Shown: positions 41,532 to 51,378, numbered from the stretch's first letter. The stretch is DNA of 64,000 nucleotides from Anaerolineaceae bacterium UBA2260 (GCA_002347485.1 DDXM01000037.1:53876-117875), one strand, 5' to 3'. The notes: generated by a model not told the origin, from the sequence alone. Made by a program: numbers and translations.

Positions 41532-43895
41532 ATGTACGCCATTCGCAACGCCAGCCTTGAACTTGTCATCGAACCCTCGAATGGCTCGTTTTCGATCCAT
41601 CCGCTCGAACAAATGTTCCCACGCCTGGAAAACGCCCGACCTGGTTGTGAATATCGCATCGGACGCTCCCGCAAGCGAAAGCTCAATGGTTCCTGGCAAC
41701 AAGTTGACATGGATCTACGTACGCTTGAATCAGTTGAACACGGCAGTATCGACCTGGTCAGTTTCCGGACTTCGCCAGATGAGAATGGGATCGCGTATAC
41801 GCTCACGTTTGGCATCACACGTGAATATCCTCTTGTGGTGTGGAAAATTGCTCTGCATAACCAGGGTCGCCAACCGGTCAGAGTGCACCGCATCGACCTT
41901 CTCAACATCGACCCGGCAAGGGGAGGTGTAATGAATTTGCCGAATGCGGCTGCGCTAACCGAAAAAGGATTCTTTTCGAATGGCTGGCAGTCCTGGTCGC
42001 CCTCACGCTGGTACTGTGGGGATTCCTGCATGAACATCAGCCGCTTGGGATTTTTGCAGCATCCGATGATCTATAACCCGGGCACACCCTTACCCAAGCA
42101 AAAAGGGGTTTTCTCAAGCGACATGTTCGCGGTGGTTGCGGACCGGATTGCGCGTACCGGGTTCCTGGTAGGTTTCCTGGCGCAAAAGAACCACTTCGGC
42201 TCTATTCTGGCTGACCTCAACAAAGGAACATTGGCGGTGTGGGCGAATGGCGACGACGCCGTAATGGAGAGCGGTGGTGAAATGGAGACGGATTGGGCGG
42301 TTTTCACCCCGCTGCTGCTCGACCACCGGAATCCGCTCGAAGTCTATATTGAGGCGGTCGCGCGTGAGAACCATGCGCGCGTACCGGCGCATACCCCTAT
42401 CGGCTGGTGCTCCTGGTACCAATATTACACGCACGTCACCGCGGAGGATATAGAACGAAACCTGGATACCATCGTCAAACTGCAGGAAAAGCTGCCCATC
42501 GATTTAGTACAGATCGACGATGGATTTGAGAGCCACGTGGGCGATTGGTTCTCATTCAAGCCGACCTTCCCAGAGGGGGCCGCACCGCTGGCAGAAAAGA
42601 TCTCAAGCGAAGGTCTGATGCCGGGGATCTGGCTGGCGCCATTCATCGTGAATCCACACTCCAAATTAATGCGCGAGCACAAGGATTGGATCCTCTTCAA
42701 GCGGATGGGGCGGCCGGTAAACGCCGGTTACGGCTGGAATGTATTGACCACCGGGTTGGATATGACAGTTCCGGGCGCGCTGGATTTTGTGCGTGAGGTG
42801 GTGAGAACCGCGGTTGAGGACTGGGGATTCAGGTATCTGAAACTTGACTTTTATTACGCGGCCGGTTTGAAAGGCAAATATTTCGACCCAACAAAAACGC
42901 GCGCCCAGGTGCTGCGCAAGGGTATGGAAGCTATCCGCGAGGTGGTGGGAACGGATGTGATGCTATTGGGTTGCGGTGCGCCGCTGGGTTCCATGATCGG
43001 GATCGTGGATATGATGCGCATTGGACCCGATGTGAGCGGGGATTGGACGCCGACTTTTCGAGGAATATCGAAATTCTTCGTGCATGAACCCTCCATGCCC
43101 TCTGCGCGCAATTCGTTTCATAATATTCTCACGCGCGCGAACCTGCACCGCAAATGGTGGATCAATGACCCGGATTGCCTGCTCGTGCGCCCGGATTCCA
43201 ACCTGACGCTGGCTGAGGTCCAGTCACTGGCAACAGCGATTGGACTGACTGGGGGAGCGTTGCTGATCTCGGATGACCTCACCAGGCTGCCGCCAGAAAG
43301 GCTGGCGATCGCCGAAGCGCTGACCCCGATCCTTGATGAGCCAGCGAGAGTACCCGACCTGTTCGATGATGAACTACCCTCCCGGGTGCGGCTCGATCCT
43401 GTCACCAGCGCGGGCGCGTGGCATGTACTGGCGGCTTTTAACTGGCTGGATGAGCCGGTTGATCTCGCGCTTTCGCAAGCGGATTTTGGATTGTTGGAGG
43501 ACGATTATATTTTCCGCGAGTTCTGGACCGGAGAAACAGGTGTCTGGGGGTTGGGTAGGCGGCTCAAGTTCCTTGCGGTTCCGGCGCACGGCTGCGTGCT
43601 GTTCTCCCTGCGCAGGCACCAGGGAACGCAGCCGCTGTATGTGGGAAGTGACCTGCATATCTCGCAGGGCGTCGAAGTAGATGATTGGCACGCGGATCAG
43701 GACGGTGTTGACTTGACCTTGCGGCTGCCGCGCACGACGAATGGAAGTGTATATCTTTACTTGCCCACAACCATCGGCGAGATCAAAGTCAACGGGATTG
43801 TTTGTGACCCTGCGCCCACTGAAGGTGGAATCTACCGTGTTCCGGTCGCGGTCGATGGTTTCTGCCATATCCATGTGCAATACAAAAAAGAGTAG
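41532..43895 (+). CDS. GH36 alpha-galactosidase
   Basis: 787 residues without a signal peptide, so cytoplasmic. An N-terminal beta-supersandwich (1-300) precedes the TIM barrel: GWCSWYQYYTHVTAEDI, DLVQIDDGFESHVGDW and GIWLAPFIVNPHS. The catalytic nucleophile is D439 in YLKLDFYYAAG and the acid/base D500 in RIGPDVSGDW, about 60 residues apart as in Thermotoga maritima GalA (LKIDF and RIGPDT). A C-terminal beta domain closes the protein. It would release alpha-linked galactose from raffinose-type sugars or galactans by a retaining mechanism. No transporter or other sugar genes adjoin it. The ribosome site is GAGG. Confidence 0.93.
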   Translation: MYAIRNASLELVIEPSNGSFSIHPLEQMFPRLENARPGCEYRIGRSRKRKLNGSWQQVDMDLRTLESVEHGSIDLVSFRTSPDENGIAYTLTFGITREYPLVVWKIALHNQGRQPVRVHRIDLLNIDPARGGVMNLPNAAALTEKGFFSNGWQSWSPSRWYCGDSCMNISRLGFLQHPMIYNPGTPLPKQKGVFSSDMFAVVADRIARTGFLVGFLAQKNHFGSILADLNKGTLAVWANGDDAVMESGGEMETDWAVFTPLLLDHRNPLEVYIEAVARENHARVPAHTPIGWCSWYQYYTHVTAEDIERNLDTIVKLQEKLPIDLVQIDDGFESHVGDWFSFKPTFPEGAAPLAEKISSEGLMPGIWLAPFIVNPHSKLMREHKDWILFKRMGRPVNAGYGWNVLTTGLDMTVPGALDFVREVVRTAVEDWGFRYLKLDFYYAAGLKGKYFDPTKTRAQVLRKGMEAIREVVGTDVMLLGCGAPLGSMIGIVDMMRIGPDVSGDWTPTFRGISKFFVHEPSMPSARNSFHNILTRANLHRKWWINDPDCLLVRPDSNLTLAEVQSLATAIGLTGGALLISDDLTRLPPERLAIAEALTPILDEPARVPDLFDDELPSRVRLDPVTSAGAWHVLAAFNWLDEPVDLALSQADFGLLEDDYIFREFWTGETGVWGLGRRLKFLAVPAHGCVLFSLRRHQGTQPLYVGSDLHISQGVEVDDWHADQDGVDLTLRLPRTTNGSVYLYLPTTIGEIKVNGIVCDPAPTEGGIYRVPVAVDGFCHIHVQYKKE

Positions 43896-43917
43896 AGTGG
43901 ACACCGGTCCACTCTAC
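43892..43917. terminator. Bidirectional hairpin between convergent genes
   Basis: GTAGAGTGGAC-ACCG-GTCCACTCTAC, a perfect 11-bp stem that includes the alpha-galactosidase stop codon; no strong T-run on either side. Confidence 0.65.
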
Positions 43918-43938
43918 TCCAGGTTGATCTAATAAGGA

Positions 43939-44931
43939 TTACTCTTCCGGGATCGGAGGAACGGACTCTCCTTCGTGATCCTTGATCCATTTTGCCACTG
44001 CGGCTTGTTTGCGGGCGTGGTTGCGGCGGATGAGCCAGCGCACCAGGAAGAAGACTGGCAGGCCGAGCACTAGCACGATGGGTAAAATGTAAAGTCCAAG
44101 CCAGATGATGAAATTGACCAGACCCTTGCCAAACTTGAGCAGCGCTTCAAGTGCGTCTTTCGCCACGCCGGAAGGTTTCCAACCGGCGACGGTCAGCGGG
44201 GCGATGCTCTGCTTGGATCGGATGGACACAGTGACCGCAGAAGTGTAAACTGAATCCTCGTAGTATTTCATCTGACCTTTGATCAGTTCGATCTGCTCGG
44301 TCACCTGCATCTTCTGGGTGTAGATGGACAGGGCTTCTTCGGTGTTGGTGGCGTTTTCGTAAAACTCGGAGAGCTTGGCGTCAGCCTCCTCGAGATTGCG
44401 AAGGCGGGACTGTAGATCGGTATATTCCTTGGTCACGTCCTGACCGGAGATATTTTCATTCAGGGTGTACTTTTTTGGGTCTCCCGTCATCGCCTTGATC
44501 TTGGTCATGGCTTCATCAAGGCGTTCGGCGGGCACCCGGATGGTCACGCTGGCTTCAAATACCTCGCTGCCATTGAGGATTTGGGTCTTGTAAAGGTTGG
44601 AATAAACCGTAAAACCGCCCATTTCCCTGGCGAGTTTTTGCACGTCGTTCAATGTGACCGATGGATCATCGACAGCGATGTCAAGACTGGCATTCATCAT
44701 CACCATCTGGGTGACTTCATTTTCAGCTGCGGGAACACCAAACCCTTTTTCTCCATCAACCCCATAGTACTCCTCGGCCATCGGGGCTTCGGGGGCAACT
44801 TCAGGAACGCCCATTTGATATGTCGAGGAGCGGTCCGCCGTGTAAACATCATTCGGGCTCGATTTTGCGGCACATCCGCTGAGTGCGAGCGCGAGGATGA
44901 CCCATCCGATTAGCAACACTTTCGTTCTCAT
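43939..44931 (-). CDS. DUF4349 lipoprotein
   Basis: 330 residues from ATG 44931 (GGAGGCAGGG upstream; the longer reading starts with TTG inside that site). Lipobox LSGC. DUF4349 follows: MNASLDIAVDDPSVTLNDVQ, EMGGFTVYSN, ASVTIRVPAERLDEAMTKI, SGQDVTKEYTDLQSRLRNLE, then a coiled-coil (about 190-225) and a closing helix (LGLYILPIVLVLGLPVFFLV) with a basic cytoplasmic tail. The protein is thus anchored at both ends. The function of the family is unknown; similar proteins occur widely in Gram-positive and Chloroflexi envelopes. Confidence 0.87.
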   Translation of the reverse strand: MRTKVLLIGWVILALALSGCAAKSSPNDVYTADRSSTYQMGVPEVAPEAPMAEEYYGVDGEKGFGVPAAENEVTQMVMMNASLDIAVDDPSVTLNDVQKLAREMGGFTVYSNLYKTQILNGSEVFEASVTIRVPAERLDEAMTKIKAMTGDPKKYTLNENISGQDVTKEYTDLQSRLRNLEEADAKLSEFYENATNTEEALSIYTQKMQVTEQIELIKGQMKYYEDSVYTSAVTVSIRSKQSIAPLTVAGWKPSGVAKDALEALLKFGKGLVNFIIWLGLYILPIVLVLGLPVFFLVRWLIRRNHARKQAAVAKWIKDHEGESVPPIPEE

Positions 44932-45012
44932 ATTCCCTGCCTCCAATTAAAGAATCAATAAAATCAGCTGTTCTGAATTTGTGACGTACCCTGGACCGAA
45001 TTTGTTCCTTGC

Positions 45013-45741
45013 TTACCAGCCTTCGCTTAAGCGACGCGCGTGGCGTTCAGGCAAGCCGGCAGCGATGATGCGCGCTTGCACCGCTGGGATGTCGTACTCA
45101 ACACGCTGGATCTGCCAGGTCATCGTGCCCGGATTGAATATGCCGAAGGAAGCACGCGGGTCGTTGTCACGCGGTTGTCCAACCGAGCCCGGGTTGAGGA
45201 TCGCGCGCGTGGTGAGGGACACCTGTTCTCCAGGGAGCGGAAAGTGACGCGACATTGGTTTTCCGATAGCTTCATCCAGGAACATCATAGGTAAGTGGGA
45301 ATGCCCGACGAAACCCAGCGGGGTGGAAAAATTCTCCAGGTTCTCTTTGGCGACATGTCCGTCGAGGATATATTCCCAGATCGGGTTGCGCGGGCTGCCG
45401 TGTGCGCAGGTCGCTATATCATTGCTCACCCTTTCGGGTAGTTTTTGTAGGAAAGCGATGTTGTCTTCCGTTATTATCTTACGTGAAAGCAGGATTGCCT
45501 GGCTGGCTGCGTGGTTAAACTCGGCGAGGCTTTCAGGATTGCTGATTGCCATATCATGGTTGCCTTTCACGCACAGCAGGTTAGGAAGAGACCGCACGCG
45601 TTGAACGCATTCATTGAGGTCAGCTCCATATCCTACAATGTCCCCCAGGCACCAGGCGGCATCAATCTCACCAGCCGCCAGCAGAACTGCTTCCAGCGCG
45701 GTGATGTTGGCGTGAATGTCGGAAATGACAAGAATCTTCAT
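45013..45741 (-). CDS. Calcineurin-like metallophosphoesterase (YfcE/MJ0936-like)
   Basis: 242 residues. Complete dinuclear-metal motif set: MKILVISDIHANITALEAVL (DxH), WCLGDIVGYGADLNECV (GDxxGYG), LCVKGNHDMAI (GNHD), CAHGSP (H) and FVGHSHLPMMF (GHSH). These small soluble enzymes hydrolyse phosphodiesters; a nucleotide or phospholipid substrate cannot be told. Located alone between the DUF4349 gene and the one-carbon genes. The likely -10 is TGTCATAAT (45763-45771, minus), giving a leader of about 15 bases. Confidence 0.9.
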   Translation of the reverse strand: MKILVISDIHANITALEAVLLAAGEIDAAWCLGDIVGYGADLNECVQRVRSLPNLLCVKGNHDMAISNPESLAEFNHAASQAILLSRKIITEDNIAFLQKLPERVSNDIATCAHGSPRNPIWEYILDGHVAKENLENFSTPLGFVGHSHLPMMFLDEAIGKPMSRHFPLPGEQVSLTTRAILNPGSVGQPRDNDPRASFGIFNPGTMTWQIQRVEYDIPAVQARIIAAGLPERHARRLSEGW

Positions 45742-45762
45742 CGCGAAAAAATCCGATGATCT

Positions 45763-45771
45763 ATTATGACA
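45763..45771 (-). promoter_or_regulatory. Extended -10 promoter for phosphoesterase
   Basis: TGTCATAAT on the minus strand (TG-n-CATAAT), 22 bases before the ATG at 45741. Confidence 0.4.
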
Positions 45772-45801
45772 CTTAATTCTACAAAGTGAACCTGTGACCG
45801 G

Positions 45802-47661
45802 CTAAATATTGCTGATGATCTCCGCCGCGTAATCAAAACGCTGGAACGCGGGCATCAGGTAAATACCTTGCACGTGGGGTTTAATCTGCGCTACCAGGTC
45901 AATCGTCAGGCGGATACCGGTGCGCGCACCCTGGTCACCGCTGGTCTCCATCAAAGCGCGGGTCTCCGGCGGGATCTCGATACCCGGGACTTCGGACTGC
46001 AGGAACGCCGCGTGGCGCGCGCTGGCGAGTGGCAGCAGACCGGCGATGAGGGGAACGGGTAGTGGGCCATTTTCCATTTCATATGCTTGAAGAAAGTCAG
46101 TCACCAATGCGGGCTTGTAGATGGGCTGGGTGAGGATGAAATCCGCCCCCGCCTTCAATTTCCGGTTCAGGTTCCTGATCTCGGCGGCCATATCCGGCGG
46201 GTTGAGGTTGAGGGCGCAGCCGACGAAAAAGCTGGTCGGCTGGCCAATGTCGCTGCCGGAAAGGTCAAGCCCGGCGTTGAAACCCTGCTTGATGAGCTTG
46301 ATCAGACCGGATGGCACCAGGTCGTAATTATCGTTCGCCTCAGGGTATTCACCGATGGAGGTGGGGTCGCCCATCACCACAAAGATATTGCGCACATCGA
46401 GGGCATGCGCTGCCAGCAGGTCGCCCTGCACGCGTAGCACGTTGCGACCGCGGGTGGGGAAGTGCAACACGGTCTCAATGCCGATCTTACGCTGGATAAG
46501 ACTGCACACCGCCCACGGGCTCATACGCATGCGCGCCATGGGGCTGTCCGCCACGTCGATCACATCCGCACCGGATTCCGCCAGCAGGCTGGCGCTGGCA
46601 AGCAGTTTGTGCGTTGACACCCCGCGCGGCGGGTCCATTTCTACTGCGATCACAAATTTATGCTCTTTCATCTTTTGCGCCAGGGAGGTGGGGGGCAGCG
46701 CATCGGGTAGTTCTGCTCCGGCTTCGCGCGGCGATATTACTTCGATGGGGTTTCGCACCAGGTCTTGCGCTTGACCGAACGCGCTGACCATGGCGGTGAT
46801 ATGTTCCGGGTTGGTGCCACAGCAGCCGCCGATGATGCTAGCCCCGGCCTGCCAGAAAGAGATGGCGTACTGACCGAAATACTCCGGCGCGGCGGGGTAC
46901 ATGATGCGACCCTCAACCTGCTCAGGCCAGCCAGCGTTAGGCATCACCGAGTAGAGCGCGTCCGGTACTGCCTGGCGCATCATCCTGAGGATGTTCAGGA
47001 TTTGGTTGGGTCCGCCGGAGCAGTTCACTCCTATGGCATCCGCGCCAGCGTCTTGGAGGCGGCGGGCGACCTTGGCGGGCGGGTCACCCAGCAGGGTGCG
47101 GTTGTCGCGCGTGTAGGTCATCGAGGCGATCACCGGGATATCACCTGCCACCTGGCGGGCGGCGTGTATAGCTTCGATGATTTCGTAAAGATCGGTGATG
47201 GTCTCCATGATGAGCAGGTCTGCGCCGGCTTCCACCAGCGCTTCGATCTGCTGCGCGAAAGCTTCGCGGGCTTCAGGCAGCTGCACCCGGCCGAAAGGCG
47301 CCAGGCGCACGCCCAATGGGCCGATGTCCCCGGCGATGAAGGCGGGCTTGCCGCTGGAGCTGATCGCCTGGCGGGCGATGTCCACTGCGGTTTTGTTGAT
47401 CCTTGCTATTTGATCCTCCAACCCCTGCGCGCCCAGCTTGAAGCGGTTAGCGCCGAAAGTGTTGGTCTGGATCATATCGGAGCCGGCGGCGAGGTAATCG
47501 CGGTGCACGGATGCAACAGTGTCTGGGTAGCTCAGGTTGGCGCAGTCCAGGCAGCTCTGGCTGGCGGGTAACCGCTGGTTCAACACGGTGCCCATCGCTC
47601 CGTCAGAAAACAACGCGCGCCTGGTTTGAATGAACTTATGAAGTTCCTGAATCGTGATCAT
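45802..47661 (-). CDS. Bifunctional homocysteine S-methyltransferase / methylenetetrahydrofolate reductase
   Basis: 619 residues, the YitJ-type fusion. Residues 1-300 are a homocysteine methyltransferase barrel: LFSDGAMGTVLNQR, the first zinc Cys in GVNCSGGP and the Cys pair in IIGGCCGTNPEH. Residues about 320-619 are a MTHFR barrel: FVIAVEMDPPRG, VIDVADSPMARMRMSP, NIFVVMGDPTSIGEYP, GADFILTQPIYKP and PLIAGLLPLAS. The MTHFR half makes 5-methyl-THF with reduced flavin; the first half can transfer methyl groups to homocysteine. Located one base downstream of metH, so it is cotranscribed under the SAM riboswitch and supplies MetH with its methyl donor. Confidence 0.93.
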   Translation of the reverse strand: MITIQELHKFIQTRRALFSDGAMGTVLNQRLPASQSCLDCANLSYPDTVASVHRDYLAAGSDMIQTNTFGANRFKLGAQGLEDQIARINKTAVDIARQAISSSGKPAFIAGDIGPLGVRLAPFGRVQLPEAREAFAQQIEALVEAGADLLIMETITDLYEIIEAIHAARQVAGDIPVIASMTYTRDNRTLLGDPPAKVARRLQDAGADAIGVNCSGGPNQILNILRMMRQAVPDALYSVMPNAGWPEQVEGRIMYPAAPEYFGQYAISFWQAGASIIGGCCGTNPEHITAMVSAFGQAQDLVRNPIEVISPREAGAELPDALPPTSLAQKMKEHKFVIAVEMDPPRGVSTHKLLASASLLAESGADVIDVADSPMARMRMSPWAVCSLIQRKIGIETVLHFPTRGRNVLRVQGDLLAAHALDVRNIFVVMGDPTSIGEYPEANDNYDLVPSGLIKLIKQGFNAGLDLSGSDIGQPTSFFVGCALNLNPPDMAAEIRNLNRKLKAGADFILTQPIYKPALVTDFLQAYEMENGPLPVPLIAGLLPLASARHAAFLQSEVPGIEIPPETRALMETSGDQGARTGIRLTIDLVAQIKPHVQGIYLMPAFQRFDYAAEIISNI

Positions 47662-47662
47662 G

Positions 47663-50600
47663 CTACTGCACTTCTCTCATCAATTGATCCAGGCGCGTTT
47701 CGCCAATTGTGTAGTAACGGGCATCCGGGTGATGCAGGATAATGGCGGCGGTGGATTGCTCCGGCATGAGCTGGAAGGCGGAAGTGAGATCCATGCCCAG
47801 TTCCTGGCGCGCCGGAAGCAATTCGAACACTTTCTGGTGGTCGGCAAGTTCAGGTATGGAGGGATATCCCCATGAATAACGCTTGCCCTGGCCGGCGGGC
47901 AGGCCAAGTTCACGCCGAATGTGGCGGTGCAGGTATTCTGCGGCAGCTTCGGCAGTTTGCACCGCGAGCCCGTGAGTAAAGTACGCTTCGGTGTAATCGT
48001 TGGCGGATTGCAGGCGGTCAAATCGTTCGGTCGCTTCGGCGCCAACCGTCACCACCTGCAGCGCCACGGTATCCATGAGGCCAGACCCAACCTCGGAGAA
48101 ATAATCAGCCAGGCACAGGTAATCCCCGCCTGGCTGGCGCGGGAAGCTGAAGCGGGTGAGTTCGCGTGGGGATCCACCCTCGAGTGAATCTGGATCGTAA
48201 ATGATAAGGTCATTCCCGTCTGATTGGCCAGGCCAGTAGCCGTAAATACCCTGGGGTTTCAACCACTGCTGCGCCAGCGCTTCCCTGCGCATGGCTGCCA
48301 AGCGGGCTTCGTATTCCTTCTTCAGTTTTTCCCATTCCTCCCCGTGGGTATTCTTCGCTCCCCAGGAAAGACGGAACAACTCATTAATAGAAAGGTGTTC
48401 GAAGATGATCTCGAGCGGCATGTCTTTCACCACGCGCACTCCCCACGATGGCGGCACCGGGATGGTTGGTGCGGGTTGCACGGTTTTAACGGAGGGTGGG
48501 ATTGCGGGTTTATCGCTTGCCAGGCTCAATCCCAGTTCGAAACGCGCTTCCTTGTCAATGCGCGCGAGAATGTCTGCGCGCTTTTTCTCGTCTCCCAGCG
48601 CATCCATGGTCGATAATCCCTCAAAGGCATCCTTGCAGTAGAATACGCCCGAGGCGTAGAATTCGCCGTCCTCGGTCTGCAGGATGCGCCGCCCGAAACG
48701 CTGGTTGATGGCCGCGCCGCCCACAAGCACCGGGAATTTCAACCCGCGACGCTGAAGTTCATTCACGATCAATGGCATCTGCTTGCTTGTGCTCACCAGC
48801 AGCGCGCTCAAGCCGATCGCGTCTGCGTTCTCCTCGATGGCGCGGCTGATAATGGTCTCCGCGGGTACTTGCTTGCCCAGGTCCACCACCGTATAACCGT
48901 TGTTGGAAAGGATGGTTTTCACCAGGTTCTTGCCGATATCATGCACGTCTCCGTACACGGTTGCCAGCACCAGTTTCCCTTTGCTCACACCTTCCTTGCG
49001 TTCGAGGAAGTTTTCCAGGTAGGAGACGGCCTTCTTCATCACCTCAGCGGATTGCAGCACAAAGGGCAGGATCAGTTCGCCGCTGCCAAAGCGGTCGCCG
49101 ACCTCTTTCATTGCCGGCAACAGTACCGTGTTTAGGATGTTCACCGCGCTGTCGTTGCGGTTGCGGGCTTTTTCACCCTCCGCCATTAGCAGGTCGATAT
49201 CTGTTTCAAGGTCCTCCTTCAGGCGGTGGACGATCTTCCAGTGCAGCCTTTCAGCCGGACGCATGGTCGCCAGGGTTTCCTGCTGGGAATTTTTTTGGTC
49301 AATAGCTGGTCCTGTTGCCTGGAAGTGCTCGATCAGGCGCTGGAGCGCGTCAGGAGCGCGGTTGAAGACCAGGTCCTCAGCGAGCTCACGTTCCGCAGCG
49401 GGGATGTCCGCGTAGGGGGTGATGGTGGCGGGGTTGACGATGGCCATATCCAGACCGGCCTGCACGGCGTGGTAGAGCATCACGCTGTTGATGACGCTGC
49501 GCGCGTTGGGCGCAAGACCGAAGGAAACATTACTGACACCCAGGGAAGTGAGCACACCGGGCAGGGTCTTCTTGATCAGACGAATTCCCTCCAGGGTTTC
49601 GATGGCGGAATTGGCGAATTCATCCGTGCCAGTCGCCAGCGTGAAGGTCAGGTCGTCGAAAACCAGGTCTTCAGGCGACAGGTGATGTTCATTTACAGCG
49701 ATATCGTGAATGCGCTGCGCCACTTCGAGCTTGCGCTGGGCGGTCTTGGCCATGCCCTGTTCATCGATGGTGAGCACGATCACCGCTGCGTTGTAGCGTT
49801 TGGCAAGCTGGAAGATGCGGTCAGCTTTCTCGCGGCCGCCTTCCAGGTGGGTTGAGTTGATCAGGCAGCGCCCCGGTGCGGTCTTCAATGCGGTCTCCAG
49901 CACTTCGAGTTCGGTGGTGTCAATGACCAGAGGCAGGTTGATGATGGGCGCGACCGTCTTGATCAGACGTCGCATCGTTTCCGTCTCGTCCGCCCGCTCG
50001 GTGAGCGCCACGCACAGGTCGAGCCCGTGCGCCCCGTTTTCCACCTGCTGTTGGGCGAGCGTCAGGATGCTCTCAAAATCATTTTCCAGCACCAGTTTCT
50101 TAAAGGCGCGGCTGCCCTGGGTGTTCAGGCGTTCCGCGATGAAGAAAGGCGCGGGTTCCTGCTGCATTGGCTGCGCCTGGATGGCAGAGGCCAGCCTTGG
50201 GGGTAGGGCAGCCTTGCGTGGCGCAGGCGTGAGCGGGGCGACCTTCTCGACCAATAGTTTGAGGTGTTCGGGCGTGGTGCCGCAGCAGCCGCCTACCACG
50301 TTGACGCCGTTCTTCACCGCGAATTCATGTAACGCCTTTGCGAACGGTTCAGGTTCAAGCGGGTAGACTGCCTGCCCATCGATATTGAGCGGTAGTCCAG
50401 CGTTGGGAATACATGAAATCGGCAGCGGGCTGTTTTCGCCCAGGTAGCGGATCGGTTCGCGCATAAAATCCGGCCCGGTCGAGCAGTTCATACCGATCAC
50501 GTCGATGGGGAGCTTTTCCAGGATCGCTTGCACCGCGGAAATGTCGGTGCCCAGCAGCATTCGACCGGTCGTGTCCAGCGTGATCTGTGCCTGGATGGGC

Positions 50601-51187
50601 AGGCGTTTGCCGGTCTTCGCGAACGCGCGTTGAATACCCTCGATCACTGCCTTGACCTCCAGGATATCCTGCGAGGTCTCGATAAGAAGCAGGTCGACAC
50701 CTCCCTCAATCAATCCTTCTGCCTGTTCGCTAAAGATTTCTGCGAGTTCGTCGAAGGTAATATTGGATAATTCCGGATCATTCATCGAGGGCAGTTTGCC
50801 GGAGGGTCCGATGGAACCGGCGACAAACCTGGGATGCTCCGTGGTACTGTATTCATCCGCCAGGCGGCGAGCCAATTGCGCGGCTGTCCGGTTGATCAAC
50901 CCTGCCTGATCAGCGAGCCCATATTCACCCAGTGTCAGACGATTCGAGCGGAAGGTGCACGTCTCTATGACATCCACGCCCACTTCGAGAAAAGAACGGT
51001 GCACCTTCTCGACCGCCTGCGGGTAGGAGATGACGAGATAATCGTTGCAACCGTTGGTGCGCTCCCCGCCGAAGTGCTCGGCGTTCAGGTTCTGTTTTTG
51101 CAGGTTAGTGCCCATCGCGCCATCGAACACGATGATTTTTTTCTTCAGTGTTTCAAGATATGTTGGGCGGTTGGGTTGCGTTTCCAT
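47663..51187 (-). CDS. metH: Cobalamin-dependent methionine synthase
   Basis: 1174 residues, near the 1227 of E. coli MetH. Four modules: homocysteine-binding zinc barrel (1-330; IVFDGAMGTNLQKQ, GMNCSTGP, VVGGCCGTTPEH); pterin barrel (about 355-620; LVIDTTELEVLETAL, INSTHLEGG, LGVSNVSFGL); cobalamin module (about 640-900; DVHDIGKNLVKTIL with the cobalt-ligating H749, and LVGGAAINQRFG); reactivation domain (about 920-1174; ELFRLSWGAKN and the SAM-binding RYSWGYPSIPELADHQKVF). It methylates homocysteine using 5-methyl-THF via methylcobalamin. The leader contains a SAM-I riboswitch and terminator. AGAGGAAC lies upstream of the ATG. Confidence 0.96.
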   Translation of the reverse strand: METQPNRPTYLETLKKKIIVFDGAMGTNLQKQNLNAEHFGGERTNGCNDYLVISYPQAVEKVHRSFLEVGVDVIETCTFRSNRLTLGEYGLADQAGLINRTAAQLARRLADEYSTTEHPRFVAGSIGPSGKLPSMNDPELSNITFDELAEIFSEQAEGLIEGGVDLLLIETSQDILEVKAVIEGIQRAFAKTGKRLPIQAQITLDTTGRMLLGTDISAVQAILEKLPIDVIGMNCSTGPDFMREPIRYLGENSPLPISCIPNAGLPLNIDGQAVYPLEPEPFAKALHEFAVKNGVNVVGGCCGTTPEHLKLLVEKVAPLTPAPRKAALPPRLASAIQAQPMQQEPAPFFIAERLNTQGSRAFKKLVLENDFESILTLAQQQVENGAHGLDLCVALTERADETETMRRLIKTVAPIINLPLVIDTTELEVLETALKTAPGRCLINSTHLEGGREKADRIFQLAKRYNAAVIVLTIDEQGMAKTAQRKLEVAQRIHDIAVNEHHLSPEDLVFDDLTFTLATGTDEFANSAIETLEGIRLIKKTLPGVLTSLGVSNVSFGLAPNARSVINSVMLYHAVQAGLDMAIVNPATITPYADIPAAERELAEDLVFNRAPDALQRLIEHFQATGPAIDQKNSQQETLATMRPAERLHWKIVHRLKEDLETDIDLLMAEGEKARNRNDSAVNILNTVLLPAMKEVGDRFGSGELILPFVLQSAEVMKKAVSYLENFLERKEGVSKGKLVLATVYGDVHDIGKNLVKTILSNNGYTVVDLGKQVPAETIISRAIEENADAIGLSALLVSTSKQMPLIVNELQRRGLKFPVLVGGAAINQRFGRRILQTEDGEFYASGVFYCKDAFEGLSTMDALGDEKKRADILARIDKEARFELGLSLASDKPAIPPSVKTVQPAPTIPVPPSWGVRVVKDMPLEIIFEHLSINELFRLSWGAKNTHGEEWEKLKKEYEARLAAMRREALAQQWLKPQGIYGYWPGQSDGNDLIIYDPDSLEGGSPRELTRFSFPRQPGGDYLCLADYFSEVGSGLMDTVALQVVTVGAEATERFDRLQSANDYTEAYFTHGLAVQTAEAAAEYLHRHIRRELGLPAGQGKRYSWGYPSIPELADHQKVFELLPARQELGMDLTSAFQLMPEQSTAAIILHHPDARYYTIGETRLDQLMREVQ

Positions 51188-51218
51188 AAATGTTCCTCTT
51201 GAGGCGAACCAATAATAA

Positions 51219-51236
51219 ACCTCTCGCGAGAGAGGT
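51219..51236 (-). terminator. Riboswitch-controlled terminator hairpin before metH
   Basis: ACCTCTC-TCGC-GAGAGGT followed by TTATTATT on the minus strand, between the SAM aptamer and the metH start. It is the expected expression platform for transcription shut-off when SAM is bound. Confidence 0.7.
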
Positions 51237-51252
51237 CTGGTGATTCATGTGC

Positions 51253-51352
51253 TCTCTCATCTTCCAGAACTGTATCTGCCGGACTTGGCACCGGGCTGTT
51301 GAGCGGTTGCCGAGGTTTCTGCGGGCCGGTCCCTCCACCTCTCTTGATGAGC
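51253..51352 (-). promoter_or_regulatory. SAM-I (S-box) riboswitch
   Basis: On the minus strand the aptamer begins GCTCATCAAGAGAGGTGGAG and continues GGACCGGCCCGCAGAAACC, TCGGCAACC, CGGTGCCAAGTCCGGCAG and GGAAGATGAGAG. This agrees with the S-box core: P1 CTCATC/GATGAG, kink-turn AGAGAGGTGGAGGGA, GGCAACC and GGTGCnAA. It controls the metH-MTHFR operon and would switch it off at high SAM. Confidence 0.96.
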
Positions 51353-51378
51353 GGGTCGAATGACCCTGTATGGTTCAG

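Noticed and set aside
46765..47571. 268-codon plus-strand frame opposite the MTHFR fusion
   Set aside because: Shadow of a high-GC gene on the other strand; no recognisable domain or start signal.
51153..51338. 61-codon minus-strand frame before metH
   Set aside because: It lies across the SAM-I riboswitch and terminator, which explain the conservation.
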